64,000 nt of DNA, taken from the NCBI RefSeq assembly GCF_003265355.1, contig NZ_QFRW01000096.1, positions 1-64,000 of the forward strand, written 5' to 3'. Position numbers and translations under genes: made by a program. The DNA comes from Glycomyces dulcitolivorans. GTDB lineage: Bacteria > Actinomycetota > Actinomycetes > Mycobacteriales > Micromonosporaceae. Numbering within the stretch: position 1 is the first letter of the stretch; each line of letters begins with the position of its first letter. The notes under the pieces are model-generated. The model did no database searches. It saw only the letters and a program-made list of their open reading frames with translations, and was not told the origin of the DNA. Positions 1-8,113 of this stretch are shown piece by piece.

Positions 1-28
1 CCACTCCGAAGAAGTCGGCTGGTACTAG
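1..28 (+). CDS. 3' end of a lytic transglycosylase-like gene (partial)
   Basis: Only the last eight codons are in the window; they read HSEEVGWY followed by TAG. The ending closely resembles the C-terminus of the next gene (YSEAEGFY) and of actinobacterial secreted transglycosylase-like proteins, which often end in an aromatic pair after a Ser/Gly run. This suggests a tandem paralogue. The identification rests on eight residues only. Confidence 0.4.
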
Positions 29-40
29 AGACCGAATACC

Positions 41-66
41 GGGGCGGGCGCGTGAGCGCCCGCCCC
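41..66 (+). terminator. GC-rich hairpin after the partial gene
   Basis: A perfect 10-bp stem (GGGGCGGGCG / CGCCCGCCCC) with a 6-base loop lies 12 bases after the stop codon. It has no T-tract, so termination strength is uncertain. Confidence 0.5.
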
Positions 67-107
67 GCTCCGTCCCTCCCCCTTGTTCCCTCCCCCCAGG
101 AGTCCCC

Positions 108-779
108 TTGCTTCCCAAGTTGACCCGTCACGCCGCGCGGATCGCGGCGGTCCTCGTGCTGGCCCTCGGGGCGGTGATCGCGGTGATGGCCGCGACCGAC
201 CGGCCCTCGGACGAGGACGCGCAGCATCCGAGCAATGCGGCGGCGGAGAACCAGGCGGACGCCGAGGCGGCGTTCGACGAGGCCCGCTCGCACCACCTGG
301 ACTACATCGCGGCGACGGCCGGTGCCGATGTGACGGTGAAGGCCGCGGCGGTCGCGGAGTACGCCTCGGACAAGGCGCAGGGCCTGGACGACGCCCAGGA
401 GGACGCCGACCAGGCCGCTGAGGAGGCCGCCGCGAACACGAACCCGACGTCAGTCGAGATCCCGTCGAGCTGCGACGAGTTCTCCGGGAACCGTGCGACG
501 GGGTGTGCGATCACGCTCGAACGCGGGTACGACCTGGAGCAGTTCGCGTGCCTGGAGCTGCTGTGGAGCAAGGAGTCCGGCTGGAACGAGCTCGCCGAGA
601 ACTCGCTCGGCGCCTACGGCATCCCCCAGTCCTACCCCGGTTCCAAGATGGCCAGCGAGGGCGACGACTGGCGCACCAACCCGGTCACGCAGATCCTGTG
701 GGGCCTGGGCTACATCGAGGGGAAGTACGGGACCCCGTGCGACGCCTGGGCGTACTCCGAGGCCGAGGGGTTCTACTGA
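108..779 (+). CDS. Secreted lytic transglycosylase-like protein
   Basis: A 223-aa protein that starts at a TTG with an AGGAG ribosome site 5 bases upstream. Residues 1-28 form a signal peptide or membrane anchor (basic start, then a run of hydrophobic residues). A charged Ala-rich linker (about residues 35-115) leads to a C-terminal domain with the pattern LLWSKESGWN; Glu156 is the expected catalytic acid of a goose-lysozyme/SLT-like fold. Such enzymes cut the glycan strands of peptidoglycan outside the membrane. The short length and the TYPE 'AYGIPQSYPGSKM' region fit the actinobacterial transglycosylase-like family. Its 3' half is overlapped by a minus-strand open frame. Confidence 0.8.
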   Translation: MLPKLTRHAARIAAVLVLALGAVIAVMAATDRPSDEDAQHPSNAAAENQADAEAAFDEARSHHLDYIAATAGADVTVKAAAVAEYASDKAQGLDDAQEDADQAAEEAAANTNPTSVEIPSSCDEFSGNRATGCAITLERGYDLEQFACLELLWSKESGWNELAENSLGAYGIPQSYPGSKMASEGDDWRTNPVTQILWGLGYIEGKYGTPCDAWAYSEAEGFY

Positions 780-1436
780 GCGGGTCTTGAGGTAGCCGCC
801 GATGACGATGAGCGCGACGATGCCGGAGGCGATGGTGAGGCGCTGGAGGAGGCCGCCCATCTCCAGCCAGATCGGGCGGGGGACGCCCCACCATTCGAGG
901 ACGTACGGCAGGGACGTGAGCGTCAGGACGGCGACGGAGAACCAGGAGCAGCCGATGACGGTGCCGGCGCGGCGGGCGCGGTCGGGTTCGGTGCGGCGCA
1001 GCCAGCGGCCGAAGGCGATGCCGAGGATCGCCATGGTGCAGAAGGCGACGAACGCGGCGTAGCGGTGCACGTAGTGGTGCGTGGAGAAGTCGGTGACGCC
1101 GTCGCGGTCGGAGGGGACGATGGCGACGACGGCGATGGCGGCGGCCCATGCGAACAGGGACCACGACAGCCATTTGGGGGCTCCGGCGGCGCGCGCTTGG
1201 AGCGCGTAGGCGGAGGCGCCGAGGGAGAACAGGCCGAGCGCGACGGGGAGGAGCCAGCCGAGCGGGGTGTACAGGTGGATGCTGATGACCTTGTAGAGCG
1301 GGTTGAGCCCGGAGGTGGCGTGGAGGACGACCATGGCGACCACGCCGACGGCCATCGCGGCGTTGCCGAAGCCGGTGAATCCATTGGGGACCGATACTGC
1401 TGCGGTCCGGTTCGCTGCGGGGGCAAAAGAAACCAT
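450..1436 (-). CDS. DUF998-like membrane protein, stop codon apparently lost
   Basis: The first ~219 residues form six likely membrane helices, with the pattern of DUF998 proteins (a His-rich HHYVH loop near residue 120 and a GLLQR motif before the last helix). Function is unknown. After the last helix the frame does not stop: it continues about 110 codons antisense to the transglycosylase gene, with a composition (Val/Gly/Arg-rich) typical of a shadow frame. A TAG lies at 774-776 in the +1 frame, just where the family normally ends. Either the protein has a long unnatural tail, or a one-base change has shifted the frame. The ATG at 1436 is the apparent start; it has no clear ribosome site. 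Confidence 0.6.
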   Translation of the reverse strand: MVSFAPAANRTAAVSVPNGFTGFGNAAMAVGVVAMVVLHATSGLNPLYKVISIHLYTPLGWLLPVALGLFSLGASAYALQARAAGAPKWLSWSLFAWAAAIAVVAIVPSDRDGVTDFSTHHYVHRYAAFVAFCTMAILGIAFGRWLRRTEPDRARRAGTVIGCSWFSVAVLTLTSLPYVLEWWGVPRPIWLEMGGLLQRLTIASGIVALIVIGGYLKTRSVEPLGLGVRPGVARGPVLPLDVAQAPQDLRDRVGAPVVALAGHLGTGVGLGDAVGAERVLGELVPAGLLAPQQLQARELLQVVPAFERDRTPRRTVPGELVAARRDLD

Positions 1437-1579
1437 GCATTAAAGGCTCGCGAATTTCGGGCGTGGAATCAGTGACGCGGACACCCGAATCGGTCCCCCC
1501 GCCAGCACCCTGGCGGAGGTAGCGCCTGCCCTACCGCGGACCTTCCTCTCGGGGCGCGGGGGTGTGCGAGGCTTGCGGG

Positions 1580-3346
1580 GTGAACGAGTTGGCCGGAGCG
1601 CTGTCCCCGTACCTTCGCCAGCACGCCGGGAACCCGGTGGCGTGGCGCCAGTGGGGGCCGGGCGCCCTCGCGGACGCGGCGGCGCGGGATGTGCCGCTGC
1701 TGGTGTCGATCGGCTATTCGACGTGCCACTGGTGCCATGTGATGGCGCACGAGTCGTTCGAGGACCGGACGGTGGCGGCGGCGATCAACGACCGGTTCGT
1801 GCCGGTGAAGGTGGACCGGGAGGAGCGCCCGGACCTGGATGCGGTGTACATGCAGGCGACGATGGCGATCACGGGGCAGGGCGGGTGGCCGATGACGGTG
1901 TTCGCGTTCCCTGACGGGACGCCGTTCTTCGCGGGCACGTACTTCCCGAAGGCGCACTTCCTGCGGCTGCTGGACGCGGTGCACGAGGCCTGGGGCGGCC
2001 AGCGCGAGGAGCTGCGCCACCAGGGCGCGGCGATCGTGGAGGCGAGTGCGAAGGGCGGTCCGGCGTTCGCCGACGTGACGGTGGCGTGCCCGCTGGACGG
2101 GCCGTGCCCGCCGGCGCCGCCGATCCGGGAGGCGATGCTCGACCGGGCGGCCGAGACCGTCCTGGCCGCGGCGGACACGGTGAACGGCGGGTTCGGGTCG
2201 GCGCCGAAGTTCCCGAGCGTGCCCTCGCTGCGGTTCCTGTGCGACGCGTACGTGCGCACCGGGGACGCGCGGTTCCTCGACCACGTGAAGCTGAGTGCGG
2301 AGCGGATGGCGCGGGGCGGGATCTACGACCAGCTCGAAGGCGGGTTCGCGCGCTACAGCGTGGACGCCTCGTGGACGGTGCCGCATTTCGAGAAGATGCT
2401 GTACGACAACGCCGAGCTCTTGTGGCTGTACGCGCGTCTGGCCGGGGAGGGCGAGCTGTTCGCGCGGGTCGCCGACGAGACGGCGGCGTTCCTGCTGGAG
2501 CGGTTCACGACCGCGGAGGGGGCGTTCGCGGCGGCGTTCGACGCCGATACCGAGGGCGTCGAGGGGAAGACGTACGTGTGGACGGCCGAGGAGCTGGAGG
2601 CGGTCCTCGGTGCGGACGCGGCCTGGGCCGCGGAGGCGTTCGGGATCGACGTGCGGAATCCGAATTTCGAGCACGGCGCGAACGTCCTCGAACTGCCTGA
2701 GGACCCCTCGGACGGGGCGCGGTTCGCGGCGGTGAGGCACCGGCTGCTGCACGCGCGCGGGAAGCGCGCGCAGCCGGGGCGCGACGACAAGGTCGTGGCG
2801 GCCTGGAACGGGCTGGCGATCGCGGCGCTCGCCGAGTACGCGGCGCGCACCGGCCACCGCGATTCGCGGCTCGCGGCCGAGCGGGCCGCGGGATTCCTGG
2901 CCGAGAAGCACATCGGCGCGGACGGACGCCTCGCGCGGGCTTCGCTCGGCGGCGAGGTGTCGGCGGCGCCGGGCATCCTGGAGGACTACGCGGCCGTGGC
3001 GCTCGGGTTCCTGCGCCTGGGCGGCGAGTGGACCGTGCGCGCGCAGGGCCTGCTGGAGCAGGTCCGGGCCCATTTCGGGGACGGCCTCGGGGGCTTCTTC
3101 GACACGGCCGCGGACGCCGAGCGGCTCGTGTCGCGGCCCGCTGACGTGCACGACGGGCCGACCGCGTCGGGCTGGGCGCTGGCGTCGGCGGCGCTGCTGG
3201 AGGCGTACGCGGCCACGGGCGACGAGACGTACAAGGACGACGCGTGGCGGGCGATCGCCCGGGCCGAGCCGGTGATGGGTCAGAACCCGCGGTTCACCGC
3301 CGGGCTGCACGCGGCGGCGGAGGCCCTGGTCAGGGCCCAGCGGTAG
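1580..3346 (+). CDS. Thioredoxin-domain protein of the YyaL/DUF255 family
   Basis: Starting at the GTG at 1580 gives 588 aa beginning [15 protein letters not shown], the conserved N-terminus of this family; the upstream GTG at 1562 would add six residues. The N-terminal thioredoxin-like domain carries Cys49-His-Trp-Cys52. An (alpha/alpha)6 barrel like those of glycosyl hydrolases or epimerases follows (about residues 170-560), with family patterns such as FGSAPKFP and [12 protein letters not shown]. Length fits bacterial members (600-700 aa). The biochemical role of the family is unsettled. It appears to be a single-gene unit. Confidence 0.88.
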   Translation: MNELAGALSPYLRQHAGNPVAWRQWGPGALADAAARDVPLLVSIGYSTCHWCHVMAHESFEDRTVAAAINDRFVPVKVDREERPDLDAVYMQATMAITGQGGWPMTVFAFPDGTPFFAGTYFPKAHFLRLLDAVHEAWGGQREELRHQGAAIVEASAKGGPAFADVTVACPLDGPCPPAPPIREAMLDRAAETVLAAADTVNGGFGSAPKFPSVPSLRFLCDAYVRTGDARFLDHVKLSAERMARGGIYDQLEGGFARYSVDASWTVPHFEKMLYDNAELLWLYARLAGEGELFARVADETAAFLLERFTTAEGAFAAAFDADTEGVEGKTYVWTAEELEAVLGADAAWAAEAFGIDVRNPNFEHGANVLELPEDPSDGARFAAVRHRLLHARGKRAQPGRDDKVVAAWNGLAIAALAEYAARTGHRDSRLAAERAAGFLAEKHIGADGRLARASLGGEVSAAPGILEDYAAVALGFLRLGGEWTVRAQGLLEQVRAHFGDGLGGFFDTAADAERLVSRPADVHDGPTASGWALASAALLEAYAATGDETYKDDAWRAIARAEPVMGQNPRFTAGLHAAAEALVRAQR

Positions 3347-3396
3347 CGCCCGGTCGAATAGGCGCGGGATCACACCCTCCATCACGGGAAATCGCC

Positions 3397-3426
3397 TTGC
3401 CGCTCGGCAAGCGCTGCGCTTACGTT
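3397..3426 (+). promoter_or_regulatory. Promoter of the ABC exporter genes, probably leaderless
   Basis: TTGCCG at 3397-3402 and TACGTT at 3421-3426 are separated by 18 bases. Transcription would begin near 3433-3435, at the GTG start codon itself. No ribosome site precedes that GTG. Confidence 0.45.
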
Positions 3427-3434
3427 TGAGAGTT

Positions 3435-5120
3435 GTGAAGCCCAACCCGCTGCGCCCTCCGAGGCTGTCCCCCGACGACATCCCCGCCGACCCGTGGCGG
3501 TACCTGCTGCACATCGCGAAGGAGCAGACCGGGCCGGTCGCGCTCGGCTTCGTCCTGCTGAGCGTCTCGGGCGCGGCGTGGGTGCTGCTGCCGTGGACGA
3601 TCGCGCGGATCATCGACGAGGTGCTCCTCGCGGGCACCGCCGAGCCGCTCCTGCCGTGGGGCCTCGCCCTCGGCGGGGTCGCGATCGCGTCCTCGTGGGT
3701 GTTCGTCGCGGGCTACCGGGCCCTGTTCATGGCCGAGTCGCGGGCGCGCGTGCGCACCGTGGAGAACCTCACCGACCACCTGAACCGGGCCGGGACCGGC
3801 GTGCGGGGCGCGGTCTCCCCCGGCGAGATGGTCAACCTGTCCACTCAGGACGCCCACAAGACGGGGTCGTTCATCTTCCAGCTGGGCTTCGGCTGGATGG
3901 GCGTGGTCATGATGGTCATCGGCACGGCCCTGCTGTGGGACGCGAGCCCCGCGCTCGGACTCGTCGCGCTCGGCGGCGTCCTCGTCATCGGCTTCGTCGT
4001 CGGCCCCGTCCTCGGGCGCCTCCAGCACCACCAGATCGCCTACCGGGCCTCGGTCGCCACCCTCACCGGCCAGGCCTCCGACGTCGTCGGCGGCCTGCGC
4101 GTGCTCCGCGGCGTCGGCGGCGAGGAGCAGTTCTCGCGCCGCTACCGGGAGGCCTCGACCGACCTGCGCGACGCCGGGTACGGCGTCGCCACCGCCGACT
4201 CGTGGGTCCAGGGCCTGCGCACCAGCCTGCCGCTCGCGCTCATCGCCGCCGTCACGTGGGTCGGCGCGCGCCTGGCGCTGAACGGGTCGATCACCATCGG
4301 GGAGCTGTCGGCCGCGTTCGGCGTGACCGCGCTCGTCGCCCAGCACTCCGGCGCCATGATCGGCATGGCGCAGGCCGTCATCGCCGCCCAGGTCGCCTCC
4401 CGGCGCCTCACCGCGTTCTTCGGCACGCGATCCGACATCGCCGACGACGGCACCCGCCGCGGCGCGAACGGCCCCCTCCGCGACCCCGAGACGGGGCTCG
4501 CCGTCGAACCCGGGGCGCTCACCGTCGTCGTCTCCGCCGAGGCCAAGCCCGCCGAAGCCGCCGTCGAGCGCCTCGCCCGCTACCGCGAGTCCGGCGCCGA
4601 ATGGGGCGGCACCCGCCTCGACGCCCTCGAACTCGACGAGGTCCGCGCACGGGTCCTGCTCCTGCGCGAGGACTACCTGTTCGCCCAGTCCCTCGGCGAG
4701 ACCCTCCGCGTCGACCCCGGCCGCGCGCACACCGCCATCGAAGCCGCCGGCGCCGCAGACGTCTACTCCAGCCTCGGGTCCACCCTCGACGGCGAGATCA
4801 CCAACGGCGGCCGCAACCTCTCCGGCGGCCAGCGCCAGCGCCTGCGCCTCGCCAGGGCCCTCGCCGCCGACGCCGAAATCCTCCTCGCGGTCGAGCCGAC
4901 CAGCGCCGTCGACGCCCACACCGAGAACCTCATCGCCGAGCGCGTCGCCGCGGCCCGCGCGGGCCGCACCACCGCGGTCGTGTCCGCCTCGCCGCTGTGG
5001 CTCGCCCGCGCCGACCGGGTCGCATGGCTCGTGGACGGCAAGGTCCACGCCGTCGGCACGCACGCCGAGCTGTCCGCGCACGGCGAGTACCGGTCCCTCA
5101 CGTCCAGGCAGGAGTCCTGA
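3435..5120 (+). CDS. ABC exporter half-transporter with degenerate nucleotide-binding domain
   Basis: A 561-aa type IV ABC exporter subunit: six transmembrane helices (residues ~25-310), then an ATPase domain. The domain keeps the signature LSGGQ (~462) but has lost everything else needed for hydrolysis. The Walker A position reads VSAEAKPAE, with no Lys-Ser/Thr; the Walker B Asp is Val (ILLAVEP, Glu kept); the switch His is missing (VVSASPL). It must therefore work with the next gene, which has the complementary defects. Start options are GTG 3435 or TTG 3426; the former fits a leaderless transcript. The last base of its stop codon is the first base of the partner's ATG. The substrate is unknown. 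Confidence 0.85.
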   Translation: MKPNPLRPPRLSPDDIPADPWRYLLHIAKEQTGPVALGFVLLSVSGAAWVLLPWTIARIIDEVLLAGTAEPLLPWGLALGGVAIASSWVFVAGYRALFMAESRARVRTVENLTDHLNRAGTGVRGAVSPGEMVNLSTQDAHKTGSFIFQLGFGWMGVVMMVIGTALLWDASPALGLVALGGVLVIGFVVGPVLGRLQHHQIAYRASVATLTGQASDVVGGLRVLRGVGGEEQFSRRYREASTDLRDAGYGVATADSWVQGLRTSLPLALIAAVTWVGARLALNGSITIGELSAAFGVTALVAQHSGAMIGMAQAVIAAQVASRRLTAFFGTRSDIADDGTRRGANGPLRDPETGLAVEPGALTVVVSAEAKPAEAAVERLARYRESGAEWGGTRLDALELDEVRARVLLLREDYLFAQSLGETLRVDPGRAHTAIEAAGAADVYSSLGSTLDGEITNGGRNLSGGQRQRLRLARALAADAEILLAVEPTSAVDAHTENLIAERVAAARAGRTTAVVSASPLWLARADRVAWLVDGKVHAVGTHAELSAHGEYRSLTSRQES

Positions 5121-6907
5121 TGAGCGCCTTCGACAGTGCCCCTTCCGGCAGTGCCCCCTTCGACAGTGCCCGCCTGCCCGTCGCCGACCGCGCGGCCATG
5201 ACCGGGGCGATCAAGCGCCTCGTCGCGGCCGACCGCCGCTCGTTCGCGGCGGTCCTGGCCCTGTACGTGGCCGCCGCGGGCGCCGGCGCGGCCCTGCCGG
5301 TCATGCTCGGCTCCGTCATCGACGGCATCGGCACCGGGTGGACCGCGACCCGCGTCGACGTCATCTGCGGTGCGATCGCCGCCTGCGTCGTCCTCCAGCT
5401 GGTGCTCATGCGCATCGGCCGCAAACTCGGGTACCGGCTCGGCGAGCGGGCCGCCGCGCGCCTGCGGGAGGCCTTCATCGACCGGGTCCTGCGGCTCCCG
5501 CTCGGCACCGTCGAGCGGGCCGGGACCGGCGACCTCGCGACCCGCACCTCCGGGGACGTCGGCGCGGTCGCGGAGCTGCTGCGCAAGACCGCGCCGGAGG
5601 TCGCGGTCGCGATGATCGAGGGCGCCGTGATCATCGTGGCGGCGTTCGTGGTCGACTGGCGGCTCGGGTTCCTGTTCCTGGCGGGCATGCCGATGCTGTT
5701 CATCGCCGGGCGCCGGTACCTGCGCCTGGCGAGCCCGGTGTTCCTCTCCGAGCGGGCCGCGATGAGCGAGATCGCCGAGACCGCGACCGCGTCGGCGTCC
5801 GGCGCGACCACCGTGGCCGCCTACCGGATGCAGGGCGAGCGGCGCGACGCCGGGTACGCGCGGGCGGCGACGCACATGGACCGCCTCAAGGGCATCATCC
5901 GGCTCCAGACCTGGTTCTTCCCGGCCACGGACCTGACGTTCCTGACCCCGGCCGTGGTCGTCACGATCGTCGGCGGCCTCTGGTACCTCGAAGGCTGGGT
6001 CACCGTCGGCGAGGTCGTGGCGGTCGCGATGCTGACGCTGCGCCTGGACGGGCCGGTGTTCCGGTCCATGATGTCGCTCAGCGAGTTCCAGATGGGCGGG
6101 GCCGCGATGGCCCGCGTCGAAGGCGTCCACCTCATGCCCGACGAGGTCCGCACCGCGGCTCCCGACGGCGCGGAGGTGCGATTGGACGACGTGACGTTCG
6201 GGTACGGCGACGGGCCCGACGTCCTGCACCGGCTCTCCTTGCATCCCGAGCGCGGCGAGCGCCTCGTGGTCGTCGGCCCCTCCGGGGCCGGGAAGTCCAC
6301 GATCGCGCGCCTGGTCGCCGGGATCGACCGGCCGCGCTCGGGCGCGGTGACCCTCGGCGGCGTCGACGTCGCCGACGTGCCCCTCGAAGTGCTGCGCCGC
6401 AAGGTCATCCTGGTGACCCAGGAGCACTACGTGTTCACCGCGACGTTGCGCGAGAACCTGAACCTGGCCGCGCCCGAGGCCGGCGACGAGGCGCTGCTGG
6501 ACGCGCTCGCCACGGTGGACGCCCGCTGGGCCGCCGACCTGCCCGAGGGCCTGGACACGAAGCTCGGCGAGGAGTTCCACGAGCTGAACCTCGCCGAGTC
6601 GCAGCAGCTCGCGCTGGCGCGCGTGATCCTCGCCGACCCCGACGTGGTGATCCTCGACGAGGCCACCGCCGGGATCGACCCGGGCAGCGCCGGGAACGTC
6701 GAGGCCGCGCTCGCCGCGGCCCTGAACGGGCGCACCGTGATCGCGATCGCGCACCAGCTCCAGGCCGCCGAGTCGGCCGACCGGATCGCGGTCGTCCAGG
6801 ACGGCCGCATCGCCGAGGAGGGCCCGCACGCCGAGCTCCTCGAATCGGGCGGTGTCTATGCGGGCCTGTGGAAGGCGTGGAAGGGCGTCGCCGCGTTATT
6901 CCCCTGA
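5120..6907 (+). CDS. ABC exporter half-transporter, catalytic partner
   Basis: A 595-aa exporter subunit with an N-terminal Ser/Ala-rich tail that repeats a short FDSA unit, six membrane helices (~45-330) and an ATPase domain. Walker A (GPSGAGKST, ~386), Q-loop (VTQEH), Walker B (VVILDEATAG) and switch His (IAHQ) are intact. The signature is degenerate (LNLAESQ instead of LSGGQ). In the head-to-tail NBD dimer, its Walker motifs face the intact LSGGQ of the upstream subunit. This makes one complete ATP site and one fully dead site. It overlaps the upstream gene by one base (TGATG) and has a GGAG ribosome site. Confidence 0.88.
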   Translation: MSAFDSAPSGSAPFDSARLPVADRAAMTGAIKRLVAADRRSFAAVLALYVAAAGAGAALPVMLGSVIDGIGTGWTATRVDVICGAIAACVVLQLVLMRIGRKLGYRLGERAAARLREAFIDRVLRLPLGTVERAGTGDLATRTSGDVGAVAELLRKTAPEVAVAMIEGAVIIVAAFVVDWRLGFLFLAGMPMLFIAGRRYLRLASPVFLSERAAMSEIAETATASASGATTVAAYRMQGERRDAGYARAATHMDRLKGIIRLQTWFFPATDLTFLTPAVVVTIVGGLWYLEGWVTVGEVVAVAMLTLRLDGPVFRSMMSLSEFQMGGAAMARVEGVHLMPDEVRTAAPDGAEVRLDDVTFGYGDGPDVLHRLSLHPERGERLVVVGPSGAGKSTIARLVAGIDRPRSGAVTLGGVDVADVPLEVLRRKVILVTQEHYVFTATLRENLNLAAPEAGDEALLDALATVDARWAADLPEGLDTKLGEEFHELNLAESQQLALARVILADPDVVILDEATAGIDPGSAGNVEAALAAALNGRTVIAIAHQLQAAESADRIAVVQDGRIAEEGPHAELLESGGVYAGLWKAWKGVAALFP

Positions 6908-7021
6908 ACGGACGACATTCCCCTAGCCGCGCCACAAAATACCAGTAATTCGCATTTCCGACACTAAGGTGATCTCCCGTATCTGCGGCGCCCGCGCCGC
7001 GCCTCTGACACGGGAGCCTCC

Positions 7022-7921
7022 ATGCCGCGCACGACCTTCCCCCCGCACGTCCGCAAGCACCGCTGGGCGGGCTACACGTACTGGTCGCGGATGTCCTGCG
7101 CCGAGGCCCCGCGCCTGGACCCGGTCGTGCTCATCGGCGGTGCGCTGCACCGCAAGGAGGACTGGGGGCGCGTCGAGCAGGGCATGCTCGGCGTCGCCGA
7201 CGTCCTGTGCCCGGACCTCCCCGGCTGGGGCGAGGCGGACCTCCTGCCGCCGTACCTCGGCCCGGACGTCCCCGTCGAGGCGCTCGTGCGCCTCCTCGAC
7301 GACCTCGGCATCGAGCGCGCCAACGTCTTCGCGGGCTCCTACGGGTCCTCCGTGGGCTACCGCCTCGCGCAGACCCACCCCGAGCGCGTGGGCCGCATCG
7401 TCCTGGCCGGCACCATGGGCGGCATCCCGCCCGAGTCCCGCCCGATGATGCGCGCCGCCGTCGCCCTCGCCGAGTCGGGCCCGCGCGAGCGCTTCGGCCC
7501 GGCCGCGATCGAGGCCCTCATGAGCCCCGAGCCCGACATCATCGGCAAGGCGGTGGTGCGCCGCATCATGTCGATGCGCTTCGGCTCCGCCGACGAGGCC
7601 GACCTCGCCAAGTTCATCGCCAACACCCACCGCCTCCTCTCCCGCCAGCTCATCGACCCCTCGATCCCGCCCGAGGCCCCGATCCTCTTCACCACCGGCG
7701 AGCACGACAACCTCACCCCGCCCGAGCTGTGCCGCGACCTCGCCTTCACCTGCCCCGAAAGCTGGTACGTCGAGTTCGCCCGCGCCGACCACCTCATCCA
7801 CCTGGAGCGCCCCGCCCAGCTCGTCGACCTCATGACCCGCTTCTTCTCTTGCGAAGACCTCCCCGACCTCCCCTACGCCACGGTGGTCGAAGACCTCCGC
7901 CGCCTCCCCGTCTCCGCCTAG
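7022..7921 (+). CDS. Alpha/beta hydrolase
   Basis: A 299-aa cytoplasmic alpha/beta hydrolase fold protein. The nucleophile elbow reads AGSYGSS with Ser106, so the first Gly of GxSxG is Ala. The acid is in TTGEHDNLTPP and the His in ADHLIHLERP. The oxyanion region near residue 39 (LIGGALHRKEDWG) and the cap region fit esterase/lipase-like members without identifying a substrate. A GGGAG ribosome site precedes the ATG. It is a single gene ended by a strong hairpin. Confidence 0.82.
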   Translation: MPRTTFPPHVRKHRWAGYTYWSRMSCAEAPRLDPVVLIGGALHRKEDWGRVEQGMLGVADVLCPDLPGWGEADLLPPYLGPDVPVEALVRLLDDLGIERANVFAGSYGSSVGYRLAQTHPERVGRIVLAGTMGGIPPESRPMMRAAVALAESGPRERFGPAAIEALMSPEPDIIGKAVVRRIMSMRFGSADEADLAKFIANTHRLLSRQLIDPSIPPEAPILFTTGEHDNLTPPELCRDLAFTCPESWYVEFARADHLIHLERPAQLVDLMTRFFSCEDLPDLPYATVVEDLRRLPVSA

Positions 7922-7932
7922 CGCACACGAAA

Positions 7933-7964
7933 AGGGCCGGCCTCCCCGACGGGAGACCGGCCCT
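7933..7964 (+). terminator. Terminator hairpin after the hydrolase
   Basis: A 14-bp stem with one mismatch (AGGGCCGGCCTCCC / GGGAGACCGGCCCT) and a CGAC loop, 11 bases after the stop. It also lies just beyond the 3' end of tRNA-Ala on the other strand, so it may end both transcripts. Confidence 0.7.
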
Positions 7965-7971
7965 CATGCTG

Positions 7972-8044
7972 TGGAGCTTAGGGGATTCGAACCCCTGACC
8001 TTCTCATTGCGAACGAGACGCGCTACCAACTGCGCCAAAGCCCC
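7972..8044 (-). tRNA. tRNA-Ala (anticodon CGC)
   Basis: The minus strand folds into a complete cloverleaf: acceptor GGGGCTT pairing with AAGCTCC, the D-arm, anticodon loop TTCGCAA, and T-loop TTCGAAT. The third acceptor pair is G3:U70, the identity element of alanine tRNAs. The discriminator is A, and CCA is not encoded. Confidence 0.95.
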
Positions 8045-8113
8045 TTGCGGCGACAAGATTAGCACGGCGCCGGGAGGGGGCTGCGAGGGAGTTGTGTGGG
8101 GCGGGTTACTCGG

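Noticed and set aside
3494-5119. Upstream extension of the second ABC gene's frame (Arg/Pro-rich)
   Set aside because: It is a shadow of the first ABC gene; the real start is the coupled ATG at 5120 with a ribosome site.
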